Shown here: positions 16,769 through 25,706 of the stretch, one piece after another | Numbering within the stretch: position 1 is the stretch's first letter | Layout of the letters: each line of letters begins with the position of its first letter | Source of the DNA: Clostridia bacterium | GTDB taxonomy: Bacteria; Bacillota; Clostridia; UBA1381; UBA9506 | Length of the DNA stretch: 39,436 bases | NCBI GenBank assembly: GCA_017507525.1 | Contig: JAFWAT010000032.1 | Location: 1 to 39,436 of the forward strand | Direction of reading: 5' to 3' | Made by a program: the position numbers and the translations under genes | Notes under the pieces: model-generated | The model's database searches: none | Told to the model about the DNA's origin: nothing | The model's input: only the letters and a program-made list of their open reading frames with translations

Positions 16769-17799
16769 GTACAGCATATAAAGCAGCCGGCGTTGACGTT
16801 GAAGCCGGTTACGAAGCAGTTAAATTGATGAAGGAACATGTTAACAAAACCTTTACTTCCGGCGTGCTCAGCGGTCTGGGCGGTTTTGGAGGCTTGTTTG
16901 AACTGGGCGCAGGTTATGAAAATCCTGTTTTGGTTTCCGGTACTGACGGTGTCGGCACAAAGCTCAGGCTTGCATTTTTGATGGACAAGCATGACACCAT
17001 CGGTCAGGATTGCGTGGCTATGTGCGCCAATGACATTGCTTGTTCCGGTGCAAAACCCTTGTTCTTTTTAGACTATCTTGCAGTTGGCAAAAATGTACCG
17101 ACGCGCATTGCCGAAATTGTTAAGGGTGTGGCAGACGGATGCCTTTTGGCAGGTGCTGCTTTAATTGGCGGTGAAACCGCTGAAATGCCCGGTTTTTATG
17201 AAGTAAATGAATATGACCTGGCAGGCTTCTGCGTTGGCGTTGTTGACAAAAATAAAATTGTTGACGGCACAAAGACCAAAGCCGGTGACGTGCTGGTTGG
17301 TATTGCTTCCTCAGGCATTCACTCAAATGGCTATTCGTTAGTTCGCAAAATTTTTAACTTAGATTCTGAGGGCGCTAAAGAGCGGTTGGCAGCAACACCT
17401 GCCGGCTTACATACAACGCTGGGTGAAGCCCTTTTAACACCGACCAAGATTTATGTTAAGCCGCTTCTTTCGGTTATTGAGAATTTTGGTATTCATGCAG
17501 TTTCTCACATTACCGGCGGCGGTTTTTACGAAAACATTCCCCGTATGCTGCCGGATGGCTTATATGCAAAAATTGAAAAGAATAGTTTTGAGATTCCAGC
17601 TATCTTCCGCCTGATGGAAGAAACTGCCGGTCTTTCTGAGCGTGATTTATTTAACACCTTTAACATGGGCATCGGTCTTTGCCTGGCTGTTGAAAAGGAA
17701 AAGGCAGATGCTATTGTCAGCCACCTTGCAGCCATGGGCGAAAAGGCATGGGTCATCGGTGAAGTGGCAGAAGGCGGCAGCGAAGTCGTTTTAGGGTAA
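16765..17799 (+). CDS. purM: Phosphoribosylformylglycinamidine cyclo-ligase (AIR synthetase)
   Basis: This enzyme closes the imidazole ring of aminoimidazole ribotide using ATP. The 344-residue protein carries the PurM fold signatures: [15 protein letters not shown] for phosphate and ATP binding, [33 protein letters not shown], and [15 protein letters not shown]. Its ATG overlaps the purF stop, with GGAGG immediately upstream, giving coupled translation. Length and order are typical for clostridial pur operons. Confidence 0.97.
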   Translation: MSTAYKAAGVDVEAGYEAVKLMKEHVNKTFTSGVLSGLGGFGGLFELGAGYENPVLVSGTDGVGTKLRLAFLMDKHDTIGQDCVAMCANDIACSGAKPLFFLDYLAVGKNVPTRIAEIVKGVADGCLLAGAALIGGETAEMPGFYEVNEYDLAGFCVGVVDKNKIVDGTKTKAGDVLVGIASSGIHSNGYSLVRKIFNLDSEGAKERLAATPAGLHTTLGEALLTPTKIYVKPLLSVIENFGIHAVSHITGGGFYENIPRMLPDGLYAKIEKNSFEIPAIFRLMEETAGLSERDLFNTFNMGIGLCLAVEKEKADAIVSHLAAMGEKAWVIGEVAEGGSEVVLG

Positions 17800-17810
17800 G
17801 AGGAATCAAT

Positions 17811-18443
17811 ATGGAAAATAAAAAACGAATCGGTGTTTTGGTTTCCGGCGGCGGTACCAATCTGCAGGCTCTGATTGATGCCCAGATGGGTGGCGAGCTT
17901 AAAAGCGGCGAGATTTGCGTTGTGGTAGCAAGCAAAGCCGGCGCTTATGCTTTGGAACGTGCTGAAAAGGCGGGCATAGAAGGCATTTGTGTTGAAAGGA
18001 AGAGCTTTTCTGATAAAGCGTCTTTTGAAGCAGCACTTTTAGAAGAGCTGACCAAACGCCGGATAGATATTTTGATTTTAGCCGGCTTTATGCTGGTGTT
18101 ATCTGACAGGTTTATCCGTCATTTTCCGGATCGAATTATCAATGTGCATCCGGCGCTGATTCCGTCCTTTTGCGGTGACGGTTTTTATGGCTTACATGTT
18201 CATGAGAGAGCGCTTTCCTATGGTGTTAAGGTCACAGGGGCAACGGTGCATTTTGTGAACGAAGTGACAGATGGCGGTGCCATCATTCTGCAAAAGGCTG
18301 TAGAGATTCCCGAAGGAATTTCGGCAGAAGATTTGCAGCAGAAGGTTATGCGTGAGGCGGAGCATATTTTGCTCCCAAAAGCAGCAGAGCTTTTATGTGC
18401 CGGCAGGGTAAGGCGTGACGGCCGGCGGGTTGTGATTCAATAA
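17811..18443 (+). CDS. purN: Phosphoribosylglycinamide formyltransferase
   Basis: This enzyme transfers a formyl group from 10-formyltetrahydrofolate to glycinamide ribotide. The 210-residue protein has the N-terminal phosphate site VLVSGGGTNLQALID, catalytic-loop residues in INVHPALIPSF, and GATVHFVNEVTDGGAII with the conserved aspartate. It begins 12 bases after purM. GAGGAA is the likely ribosome site. Confidence 0.96.
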   Translation: MENKKRIGVLVSGGGTNLQALIDAQMGGELKSGEICVVVASKAGAYALERAEKAGIEGICVERKSFSDKASFEAALLEELTKRRIDILILAGFMLVLSDRFIRHFPDRIINVHPALIPSFCGDGFYGLHVHERALSYGVKVTGATVHFVNEVTDGGAIILQKAVEIPEGISAEDLQQKVMREAEHILLPKAAELLCAGRVRRDGRRVVIQ

Positions 18444-18470
18444 TTTTTGACAAAAGAAGGGAAGAGAACA

Positions 18471-20015
18471 ATGGCAAAAAGAGCATTACTGAGTGTATCT
18501 GATAAAAGCGGCATTGTAGATTTTGCGAAAGGACTTTTGGATTTAGGTTTTGAAATCGTTTCAACCGGGGGTACCAAACGCGCTTTGGAAGAAGCAGGCT
18601 TGGCTGTTACCGGCGTATCTGAAATCACTGGTTTCCCCGAATGTTTAGACGGCCGTGTGAAAACCCTGCATCCGAAAATTCATGCAGGAATCTTAGCAAT
18701 GCGCTCCAATCCTGAGCACATGGAGCAGCTCAGCGAATTAGGCGTTGACACCATTGATGTGGTAGCAATCAACCTGTATCCTTTTAAAGAAACCATTCAA
18801 AAGGAAGGCGTTACTTTAGAAGATGCCATCGAAAATATTGACATTGGCGGACCTACCATGATTCGTGCGGCAGCTAAGAACTATCAGGACGTTGCCGTTG
18901 TTGTTGACCCGGCTGATTATGAAACCGTTTTAGCTGAATATAAGGCAAACGGTGCTGTTAGCCGTGACACTAAATTTTATCTGGCATATAAAGTATTTGA
19001 GCACACAGCAAGCTATGATACGTTGATTTCTACATATTTAAGAAAGACCATCGGCAAGGAATTGTTCCCCAAGAACCTGTCCTTAACCTTTGAAAAGGTG
19101 CAGGAAATGCGCTATGGCGAAAATCCCCATCAGCAGGCTGTGTTCTACAAAGAGGTGGGTCCTTGTGCAGGCACACTGTCTGCGGCAAAGCAGCTTCACG
19201 GTAAGGAACTTTCTTACAACAATATTAATGATGCGAACGGTGCGCTTGATTTGGTTAAGGAGTTTGCCGAGCCTACTGTTGTTGCATCTAAGCATGCAAA
19301 TCCCTGTGGTGTTGGTACCGGTGCAACCATTTTAGAGGCATATCAGAAAGCCTACGAGGGCGACCCTGTGTCTATCTTTGGCGGTATCATTGCGGCGAAC
19401 CGTGAAATTGACGGTGCAACCGCTCAAGAGATGAGCAAAATTTTCTTAGAGATTATTGTTGCGCCCTCTTTCTCCAAAGAGGCGATGGAAATTTTGACTC
19501 AGAAGCAGAACATCAGATTGCTTGAACTGCCTGACCTGGCAGTTAAGCCCGATATTAATGATTTTGATATGAAAAAGGTTATGGGCGGTCTTTTAGTTCA
19601 GCAGCGTGATACTGAACTCTATGACGAGGAAAACTGGCAGGTTGTAACGAAAACACAGCCTACAGAAGAACAGATTCGTGATATGAAATTTGCGTGGAAG
19701 GTTGTTAAACACACCAAGTCTAATGCCATTGCAGTTGCGAAAGATAATATGTCAATCGGTGTTGGCCCCGGTCAGACAAACCGCGTTATGGCGGCTAGAA
19801 TTGCCCTTGATTACGCAGGTGAACGTGCAGAGGGTGCAGCACTCGCGTCTGATGCATTCTTCCCCTTCCCGGATACTGTTGAAGAAGCTGCAAAAGCCGG
19901 CATCAAGGCTATCATTCAGCCGGGTGGCTCAAAGCGCGATCAAGAATCCATTGATGCTTGCGACAAATACGGCATTGCAATGGTGTTTGTAGGTATGCGC
20001 CACTTTAAACACTAA
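18471..20015 (+). CDS. purH: Bifunctional AICAR transformylase/IMP cyclohydrolase
   Basis: This enzyme catalyses the last two steps to IMP. The 514-residue protein has an N-terminal MGS-like cyclohydrolase domain ([38 protein letters not shown]). The C-terminal formyltransferase domain has [10 protein letters not shown] with the catalytic Lys-His, and [10 protein letters not shown]. The ATG at 18471 follows AAGGGAAG; a TTG at 18447 in the same frame has no ribosome site and would lengthen the protein unusually. Confidence 0.97.
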   Translation: MAKRALLSVSDKSGIVDFAKGLLDLGFEIVSTGGTKRALEEAGLAVTGVSEITGFPECLDGRVKTLHPKIHAGILAMRSNPEHMEQLSELGVDTIDVVAINLYPFKETIQKEGVTLEDAIENIDIGGPTMIRAAAKNYQDVAVVVDPADYETVLAEYKANGAVSRDTKFYLAYKVFEHTASYDTLISTYLRKTIGKELFPKNLSLTFEKVQEMRYGENPHQQAVFYKEVGPCAGTLSAAKQLHGKELSYNNINDANGALDLVKEFAEPTVVASKHANPCGVGTGATILEAYQKAYEGDPVSIFGGIIAANREIDGATAQEMSKIFLEIIVAPSFSKEAMEILTQKQNIRLLELPDLAVKPDINDFDMKKVMGGLLVQQRDTELYDEENWQVVTKTQPTEEQIRDMKFAWKVVKHTKSNAIAVAKDNMSIGVGPGQTNRVMAARIALDYAGERAEGAALASDAFFPFPDTVEEAAKAGIKAIIQPGGSKRDQESIDACDKYGIAMVFVGMRHFKH

Positions 20016-20037
20016 TTAGCGGAAAGGACAGAACGAT

Positions 20038-21315
20038 ATGAAAGTATTGGTTGTTGGCGGCGGCGGTCGTGAACATACAATTTTATGGAAGCTTGCCCAG
20101 AGCCCAATGAAGCCGGAACTCTATGCAGCACCGGGCAATGGCGGCATTTCTCAGATAGCGACTTGTGTTAATATTAAAGCAACAGATGTTGACGGAATTG
20201 TTTCTTATGCAAAAGAAAACAAGATGGACTTTGTTGTAGTTGCACCGGATGACCCCTTAATGCTGGGTATGGTAGACCGCTTAGAGGCGGAGGGTATTAA
20301 GGCTTTTGGACCCAGACAGAATGCAGCCATCATTGAAGGCAGCAAAGTTTTTTCCAAGGAACTGATGAAAAAATATCAGATTCCCACAGCGGCATATGAG
20401 GTATTTTCGGACAGCAAAGATGCCATCAGCTATTTAGAAACCGTTTCTTATCCTACGGTTATTAAGGCAGAGGGCTTAGCACTGGGTAAAGGCGTTATCA
20501 TTGCTGAAAGCTTTGAAGAAGCCAAGGCAGCCGTCAATGACATGATGTGTGACAAGGTCTTTGGCGATGCCGGTAACCGTGTGGTTGTTGAAGAATTTTT
20601 AACCGGTAACGAGGTTTCGGTTTTAGCTTTTACTGACGGCAAAACCATTTATCCCATGGTTAGTGCACAGGACCATAAGCGTGCCTATGACAATGACGAG
20701 GGCTTAAACACCGGCGGTATGGGAACCTTTTCCCCCAGCCGGCTGTATACAGATTCTATTCATGAAGAATGCATGAAGAATATCTTTTTGCCCACTGTGG
20801 AAGCTATGAACAAAGAGGGCAGAACCTTTAAGGGCGTTCTGTACTTTGGTTTGATTATGACCAAAAACGGCGTGAAGGTCATTGAATATAACGCCCGTTT
20901 TGGTGACCCTGAAACCCAGGTGGTTCTGCCGAGACTAAAGACAGACCTATTAGAAATCTTTATGGCAGTTAGCGATGAACGCTTGGGCGAAATCACGATT
21001 GAGTGGGAAGATAATGCGGCAGTTTGCGTTGTTATGGCATCCGGCGGATACCCCAAAAAGTATGAAACCGGCTTTGCAATCAGCGGCTTAGATGCGGCAG
21101 AAGCCGACCCTGATTTGACGGTGTTCCACGCAGGAACCAAGTGTGACGGTGAAACATTTTTAACAGCCGGCGGCAGAGTGCTGGGCGTAACAGCAGTGGC
21201 GTCTGATTTGGAAACGGCTATCTCTAAGGCATATGATGGTGTTTCTAAAATTTCCTTTGAGGGTGCACACTTCCGCCGCGATATTGGCAGAAAAAAAGAG
21301 ATTGTTTTTAACTAA
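20038..21315 (+). CDS. purD: Phosphoribosylamine-glycine ligase
   Basis: This ATP-grasp enzyme joins phosphoribosylamine and glycine. The 425-residue protein has the N-terminal VLVVGGGGREHTILWKL, the ATP-grasp segments VIKAEGLALGKGV and VVVEEFLTG, LNTGGMGTFSPS, and IEYNARFGDPETQ with metal-binding Glu and Asn. AAAGGA lies upstream of the ATG. It is the last gene of the purF-M-N-H-D run. purE, purC, purL, purS and purQ are not in the window. Confidence 0.97.
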   Translation: MKVLVVGGGGREHTILWKLAQSPMKPELYAAPGNGGISQIATCVNIKATDVDGIVSYAKENKMDFVVVAPDDPLMLGMVDRLEAEGIKAFGPRQNAAIIEGSKVFSKELMKKYQIPTAAYEVFSDSKDAISYLETVSYPTVIKAEGLALGKGVIIAESFEEAKAAVNDMMCDKVFGDAGNRVVVEEFLTGNEVSVLAFTDGKTIYPMVSAQDHKRAYDNDEGLNTGGMGTFSPSRLYTDSIHEECMKNIFLPTVEAMNKEGRTFKGVLYFGLIMTKNGVKVIEYNARFGDPETQVVLPRLKTDLLEIFMAVSDERLGEITIEWEDNAAVCVVMASGGYPKKYETGFAISGLDAAEADPDLTVFHAGTKCDGETFLTAGGRVLGVTAVASDLETAISKAYDGVSKISFEGAHFRRDIGRKKEIVFN

Positions 21316-21331
21316 AAGAAGGTAATCTACA

Positions 21332-22120
21332 TTGGTAAGAAAAGTTGTAGATTTTCATGCCCACGCATTTCATGATAAAATTGCGGAAAAGGCAGCGAAA
21401 AATCTTGAGAATTATTACAAAATCCCTCTGGCGGGGAACGGCAGGTTTTATGTTGTGACCAACAGCATGAAGGAGCACCAAATTGATAAACTGGTGGTGC
21501 ATGCAACGGCCACAAAAAAAGAGCAGGTTGAAGTGATTAACGATTATGTTGCGGGCCTGCTTACAGAGGATATTATTGGTTTTGGAACTCTTCATCAGGA
21601 CTATGAGGATTTTGAAAACGAGCTTGACAGAATGAAAGCTTTAGGTCTGCGGGGGATTAAATTTCACCCGATTTTTCAAGGCTTTAAAATTGACGATGAG
21701 GCAATGCTTCCTGTGTATCGTTCTATTGCAAAGCGTGGTCTTCCTGTCCTTATGCATATGGGGGACAAAAATGCTGACGGAGCAACCCCTAAGCGGCTTG
21801 CAAAAGTGCTTGATGAGGTTTCGGACTTAATTGTTGTAGCAGCACATTTGGGCGGCGTTTTTGAGTGGGATGAGGCAGAAAAACACCTTTACGGTCGAAG
21901 TAATGTGTATCTTGACACCTCCAGCGCTATGCGTTTTATGGAGCCGAGTGAGGCGACTGAACGCATCCGTGCTCACGGCACAAAACGTGTACTCTTTGGA
22001 ACGGACTATCCTTTATCACTGCACCAATATGAACTTGAAATTTTTGACAAATTGGAACTTTCTGAGGAAGAACAAGAAGATATTTTATGGAAAAATGCAT
22101 ACCGCTTGCTGAATTTGTAA
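21332..22120 (+). CDS. Amidohydrolase family protein (Amidohydro_2 type)
   Basis: This 262-residue TIM-barrel metal hydrolase has the HxH metal motif in VDFHAHAFH near the N-terminus, GIKFHPIFQG, VLMHMGDK, VAAHLGG and the terminal aspartate in LFGTDYP. These are the usual metal-ligand positions of the Amidohydro_2 group, which includes decarboxylases and lactonases. The substrate is unknown. The start is TTG 21332, nine bases after AGAAGG; no in-frame ATG precedes the HxH motif. It follows purD by 16 bases and is probably cotranscribed, but nothing ties it to purine metabolism. Confidence 0.82.
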   Translation: MVRKVVDFHAHAFHDKIAEKAAKNLENYYKIPLAGNGRFYVVTNSMKEHQIDKLVVHATATKKEQVEVINDYVAGLLTEDIIGFGTLHQDYEDFENELDRMKALGLRGIKFHPIFQGFKIDDEAMLPVYRSIAKRGLPVLMHMGDKNADGATPKRLAKVLDEVSDLIVVAAHLGGVFEWDEAEKHLYGRSNVYLDTSSAMRFMEPSEATERIRAHGTKRVLFGTDYPLSLHQYELEIFDKLELSEEEQEDILWKNAYRLLNL

Positions 22121-22142
22121 CGCGGTAAGCGAATGAGGTAAC

Positions 22143-23204
22143 ATGAAACATAATGATATTTTGGCGGCGATGATTTCGCCGCTTTGTTCTTGGTATGAAA
22201 CAAATAAAAGGCAACTCCCCTGGCGCAAGAACCGTGACCCGTATCGGGTATGGGTATCTGAAATCATGCTGCAGCAAACAAGAGTAGAGGCGGCACTACC
22301 ATATTATCAGCGGTTTCTAGAGGCACTTCCCACCGTAGAAGCGCTGGCAAATGCCCCTGTGGATTTGCTTTTAAAGCTTTGGGAGGGTCTTGGCTATTAC
22401 AGCCGTGTGAGGAATATGCAAAAAGCGGCGCAGACAGTGGTAGAAGTGTATGGCGGACAGTTTCCGGCTGACAGAAAGCTTTTATCCGGTCTTTCCGGCA
22501 TCGGTGAATATACTGCCGGTGCGGTGGCATCCATTGCCTTTAATTTGCCGGAGCCCGCTGTTGATGGAAACGTTCTTCGGGTCATAGCAAGACTGCTGGA
22601 TGATGATACAGACATTATGCTGCCTGCCTTTAAAAAACAGATACAAGGGGCACTTGCGGCGGTTTATCCGCAGGCAAAAGACTGTGGTGACTTGACCCAG
22701 GCGATTATGGAGCTGGGTGCGCTTGTCTGCATTCCCGGTGGCGTGCCGAAGTGTGACAAATGTCCTCTGGCGCATCTTTGCCAGGCAAAGCAAAATGGCA
22801 GGGAGCAGGTTTTGCCTGTCCGCAATGTGAAAAAAGAGAAAAAACTTGAAAAGCGCACGGTATTTGTTTTGGAACACGAGGGCAAGCTGGCGCTTATAAA
22901 AAGACCGGAATCCGGTGTTTTAGCAGGTATGTGGGAATTCCCGGCGGTAGAGGGGCACGTTGCTTTAAAAGCGGTGAACAAGGTTGTGGAATCTATGGGT
23001 GGTGCTGAGCGCGTTTCTAAACTGGCATCACACCGCCATGTTTTTACCCATTTGGTTTGGGATATGAAAGGCTATTATGTTTTAGCCAAGGAAAAAAGCG
23101 AGGCTTTTTTCTGGATAACGCCGGAAGAACTGGCTCACACAGTGGCACTGCCATCAGCTATAAAGCCGTTTTTTCAAGCGTATTTGGAGCAAAAGAAAGG
23201 ATAA
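22143..23204 (+). CDS. mutY: A/G-specific adenine DNA glycosylase
   Basis: This enzyme removes adenine mispaired with 8-oxoguanine. The 353-residue protein has the catalytic Glu in VSEIMLQQTRVE (E40), the helix-hairpin-helix LSGIGEYTAGAVAS, and the catalytic Asp in EPAVDGNVLRV. Four cysteines in the CIPGGVPKCDKCPLAHLC region ligate the [4Fe-4S] cluster, with spacing C-X7-C-X2-C-X5-C rather than the X6 of E. coli. The C-terminal MutT-like domain (about 235-350) reads 8-oxoG. It starts 22 bases after the amidohydrolase gene. Confidence 0.96.
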   Translation: MKHNDILAAMISPLCSWYETNKRQLPWRKNRDPYRVWVSEIMLQQTRVEAALPYYQRFLEALPTVEALANAPVDLLLKLWEGLGYYSRVRNMQKAAQTVVEVYGGQFPADRKLLSGLSGIGEYTAGAVASIAFNLPEPAVDGNVLRVIARLLDDDTDIMLPAFKKQIQGALAAVYPQAKDCGDLTQAIMELGALVCIPGGVPKCDKCPLAHLCQAKQNGREQVLPVRNVKKEKKLEKRTVFVLEHEGKLALIKRPESGVLAGMWEFPAVEGHVALKAVNKVVESMGGAERVSKLASHRHVFTHLVWDMKGYYVLAKEKSEAFFWITPEELAHTVALPSAIKPFFQAYLEQKKG

Positions 23205-23211
23205 AAAGGGC

Positions 23212-23238
23212 GAGGGGACTGCAAAAAGCAGCCCCCTC
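23212..23238 (+). terminator. Probable mutY terminator
   Basis: GAGGGGACTGC (23212-23222) pairs with GCAGCCCCCTC (23228-23238), with one mismatch. The T-run is weak (ATTTGGTTTG). Confidence 0.6.
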
Positions 23239-23274
23239 ATTTGGTTTGTGTCGCAACAATCGGAGCCGTTGCAT

Positions 23275-23441
23275 TAAAAAAGTGCATCAACAAAGGTTGA
23301 TGCACCGAAAAATACACCACTCTCAAATTTGTTACCACACAAATTAAAGAATCACACTCAAGGATGCATAAATAGAGCGTGCATTTTTGCCATAAAACAA
23401 AAATACACCCTGAATCTGATTCTATTAAAATTTGTGTGGTA
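23275..23441 (-). ncRNA. Candidate small structured RNA, unassigned
   Basis: A reverse-strand transcript of about 165 bases is predicted. It has a full-consensus promoter just upstream. Near its 5' end TACCACACAAATT (23429-23441) pairs over 13 bp with 23333-23345. Inside this are AGAATCA/TGATTCT and an 11-bp hairpin, GTGTATTTTTG with CAAAAATGCAC. It ends in a 10-bp GTGCATCAAC hairpin (23282-23305) and six Ts. No open frame of note lies within. The 5' and 3' ends do not pair with each other, which argues against a simple 6S RNA. The family is not recognised. Confidence 0.7.
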
Positions 23442-23446
23442 GCCTT

Positions 23447-23475
23447 ATTATACCATATCCGTTTTATTTTGTCAA
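23447..23475 (-). promoter_or_regulatory. Perfect consensus promoter for the candidate small RNA
   Basis: On the reverse strand TTGACA (23470-23475), exactly 17 bases, TATAAT (23447-23452). No coding gene follows on that strand until mutY's antisense, so the product must be a non-coding RNA or nothing. Confidence 0.85.
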
Positions 23476-23580
23476 ACAGAAGATACGCAAAAATATACTT
23501 TACTTTGTTTCTTATTTATGATAAAATAGTGGTAGTATAATATTTTATTATATCGTCAGGGATGACTTGGAGGGGATACT

Positions 23581-24090
23581 ATGAGAAAGGGATATAAAAA
23601 GGGCTTTTTGCAACGCATCAACAAACGTACCATAGTCTTCACAATGGGCGCAATTGCTTTGCTGATTCTCCTGTTTTTTGCTTCTTTCTGGGTTACCACA
23701 ATGGTTTTAAGAAAAGATTGGGCTGTACCGATTCCGCAGCAGTCAGATTTTGTAACGCCATCTCCCAGTGCTGAGCCGGATGAGCCTGATTATGATCATG
23801 AAGATAACACAAATAAAATCTCGGATGCAGGGTGGGGTGTAATGCCTGCGGCGACTCAAAAACCGGCGGACGAATTGCCAGCGTCGGAGGCTAGCACGGC
23901 ACCGGCAGCAAGCAGTGCACCACAGGCAAGTGCTAAGCCGGCAATGCCTTCAACTGCACCTAGTGCAGATGCACCGGTTGTGCCGTCAGCTAAGCCTGCA
24001 GAAACGCAAAAACCGGTTGAAAGACCCAGCCCGACGGTCGCGCCGTCAAAACTGCCGATTGAGATTATCTCGCCGAATGTGGGTGAATAA
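23581..24090 (+). CDS. Membrane-anchored low-complexity protein, unknown function
   Basis: This 169-residue protein has a short basic N-terminus, one hydrophobic segment at about 18-43 (IVFTMGAIALLILLFFASFW) and then a Pro/Ala/Ser-rich tail, in an N-in, C-out orientation. No catalytic motif is seen. The tail looks like a disordered wall or periplasm-facing linker. GGAGGGG precedes the ATG. TATAAT at 23536-23541 may be its -10. It lies 11 bases before tsaE and probably heads that transcript. It is likely a lineage-specific protein. Confidence 0.7.
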   Translation: MRKGYKKGFLQRINKRTIVFTMGAIALLILLFFASFWVTTMVLRKDWAVPIPQQSDFVTPSPSAEPDEPDYDHEDNTNKISDAGWGVMPAATQKPADELPASEASTAPAASSAPQASAKPAMPSTAPSADAPVVPSAKPAETQKPVERPSPTVAPSKLPIEIISPNVGE

Positions 24091-24101
24091 GGAGTTACAG
24101 C

Positions 24102-24548
24102 ATGAACCTTACAGAAGAACAGATAAAGGTTTATATGACAGGCAGCGAAACAGAAACCAGGCAGCTTGCCGAAACCTTAGCCAAGCAGTTTGTACCCGGT
24201 CAGGTTGTTTGCTTGCGGGGTGATTTGGGCGTAGGAAAAACTGTTTTTGCAAAAGGGCTTTGCAGTGCGTTGGGTGTTGTAGAGCATGTCAGCAGCCCGA
24301 CCTTTACGTTGGTTAATGAATATGAGGGCATAAACGGCACGATTTATCATTTTGATTTATACCGGATTGAAGACCCGGATGAATTATATGAAGTTGGCTT
24401 TGAGGATTTTGTCGGTGGCGGCGGCGTTGCTATCATTGAGTGGCCGGAGCGGGCAGAAGACATGCTTCCTCGAAAAAGACTTGAAATTTTGCTGGAGAGA
24501 CATGGCGAAAACGGTCGCCGTATTACCGTTAAGGAGCTTTTTGAATGA
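24102..24548 (+). CDS. tsaE: tRNA threonylcarbamoyladenosine biosynthesis ATPase TsaE
   Basis: TsaE is the ATPase that works with TsaB and TsaD in t6A37 formation on ANN-decoding tRNAs. In the 148-residue protein the Walker A motif GDLGVGKT is at about 40-47. SSPTFTLVNEYEG, HFDLYRI and IIEWPER are typical family motifs. AAGGAG lies upstream of the ATG. It overlaps tsaB by four bases, the usual coupling in Firmicutes. Confidence 0.96.
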   Translation: MNLTEEQIKVYMTGSETETRQLAETLAKQFVPGQVVCLRGDLGVGKTVFAKGLCSALGVVEHVSSPTFTLVNEYEGINGTIYHFDLYRIEDPDELYEVGFEDFVGGGGVAIIEWPERAEDMLPRKRLEILLERHGENGRRITVKELFE

Positions 24549-25231
24549 TTGTTTTAGGACTTGATGCATCCTCTGATGCAGCAGCAGCCGGCATTATGGC
24601 AGATGGGGTGTTGTTATGTGAGTATACACTCAATAACGGAAAAAATCACTCCGTTAAGCTGCTTCCCATGATAGAGGAAATGCTTAGACAGACAGGAATT
24701 ACCTTTCCTGAAATTGATGCTTATGCCTGTGGCGTGGGGCCGGGTTCCTTTACCGGCGTTCGCATTGGCGTGGCAACGGCTAAGGGCTTTGCCCAAAGCT
24801 ATCAAAAACCGGTTATTCCCATATCCAGTTTGCAAATTCTGGCAGACAATATATCGGAATATGATGGCTTGCGCGTGCCTTGTGTGCATGCAAGGTGCGA
24901 TGAGCTTTACTGTGCGGCATACAATGGGGCAGGAGAAGCGATTTTAGAGCCATCTGTCATGACAATAGCAGAGCTTTCTCAGTATCTGGATGATAAGCCC
25001 TGCATGCTCTGTGGTGACGGCGTGAGCTTGCTTGGAGATTTGGGCAGTCAGGCACGTGTTGCCAGAATGAGTGCCAATGTCGTTCGCGGCGGTGCAGCTG
25101 CAGAGCTTGGCTATCGGTTACTTTTAGAGGGAAAGCAACAACATTATGAGGCGGTGGCGCCCTTATACCTTAGGGCGTCTCAGGCAGAAAGAGAATATGA
25201 GGCTCGGAAAAACGGGCAAAATATAAAATAA
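24545..25231 (+). CDS. tsaB: tRNA threonylcarbamoyladenosine complex subunit TsaB
   Basis: TsaB is the non-catalytic ASKHA-fold partner of TsaD. The 228-residue protein starts with VLGLDASSDAAAAG and has the diagnostic CGVGPGSFTGVRIGVATAKG-like run (about 62-81). The N-terminal half is better conserved than the C-terminal half, as usual. In many Firmicutes rimI and tsaD follow directly; here they lie about 10 kb away, behind tsaC. Confidence 0.95.
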   Translation: MIVLGLDASSDAAAAGIMADGVLLCEYTLNNGKNHSVKLLPMIEEMLRQTGITFPEIDAYACGVGPGSFTGVRIGVATAKGFAQSYQKPVIPISSLQILADNISEYDGLRVPCVHARCDELYCAAYNGAGEAILEPSVMTIAELSQYLDDKPCMLCGDGVSLLGDLGSQARVARMSANVVRGGAAAELGYRLLLEGKQQHYEAVAPLYLRASQAEREYEARKNGQNIK

Positions 25232-25245
25232 ACAGGAGGCAAAAT

Positions 25246-25680
25246 ATGATTGTTATTGGTAGTGACCACGGCGCGTATGAACTCAAAAGCGTGTTGGTAG
25301 AACATTTAAAGTCAAAGGGGAAGGAAGTTTGCGATTGTGGCGTTTTTGATGCCACAAGTGTAGACTATCCGGATATTGCAAAGGAAGTTTGTGATAAGGT
25401 AAAAAGCGGCGACTATGAATTTGGTATTCTGCTTTGCGGAACCGGTATCGGTATTTCCATTGCGGCAAATAAGATTGACGGCATTCGTTGTGCTTTGGTT
25501 TGCAATGAATATTCTGCAGAAAAAACAAAACAGCATAACAATGCAAATGTGATTGCTATGGGCGGTCGCGTTATTGGTCCTGATCTTGCAAAAAACATCT
25601 TAGATGCGTATATGAATGCAGAATTTGAGGGCGGACGTCACCAGAAACGGATTGATAAAATCCACGAGCTGGAAAAATAA
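25246..25680 (+). CDS. rpiB: Ribose-5-phosphate isomerase B
   Basis: This enzyme interconverts ribulose 5-phosphate and ribose 5-phosphate in the pentose phosphate pathway. The 144-residue protein begins IVIGSDHGAYELK and has the catalytic-cysteine motif LLCGTGIGISIAANK, followed by CNEYSAEKTKQHNNANV. AGGAGG lies before the ATG. It is 14 bases after tsaB. Allose-phosphate isomerases share this fold, but the housekeeping context favours RpiB. Confidence 0.94.
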   Translation: MIVIGSDHGAYELKSVLVEHLKSKGKEVCDCGVFDATSVDYPDIAKEVCDKVKSGDYEFGILLCGTGIGISIAANKIDGIRCALVCNEYSAEKTKQHNNANVIAMGGRVIGPDLAKNILDAYMNAEFEGGRHQKRIDKIHELEK

Positions 25681-25706
25681 CATTTCAAAGAGGGGGGCAA
25701 GTATCA

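Noticed and set aside
22700-22800. Abnormal iron-sulfur motif in MutY (C-X7-C instead of C-X6-C)
   Set aside because: All four cysteines are present, and from memory the longer first spacing is common in clostridial MutY, so it is not a defect.
23306-23345. Resemblance to a type II CRISPR repeat or tracrRNA anti-repeat (TTTGAGAGTGGTGTA on the reverse strand)
   Set aside because: The match is partial, there is no cas9 and no spacer array, and the promoter/terminator pair explains the region as a stand-alone small RNA.
23275-23441. 6S RNA identity for the candidate small RNA
   Set aside because: 6S RNAs pair their 5' and 3' ends around a central bubble. Here the 5' stem closes about 110 bases in and a separate terminator follows, so the name is not supported.
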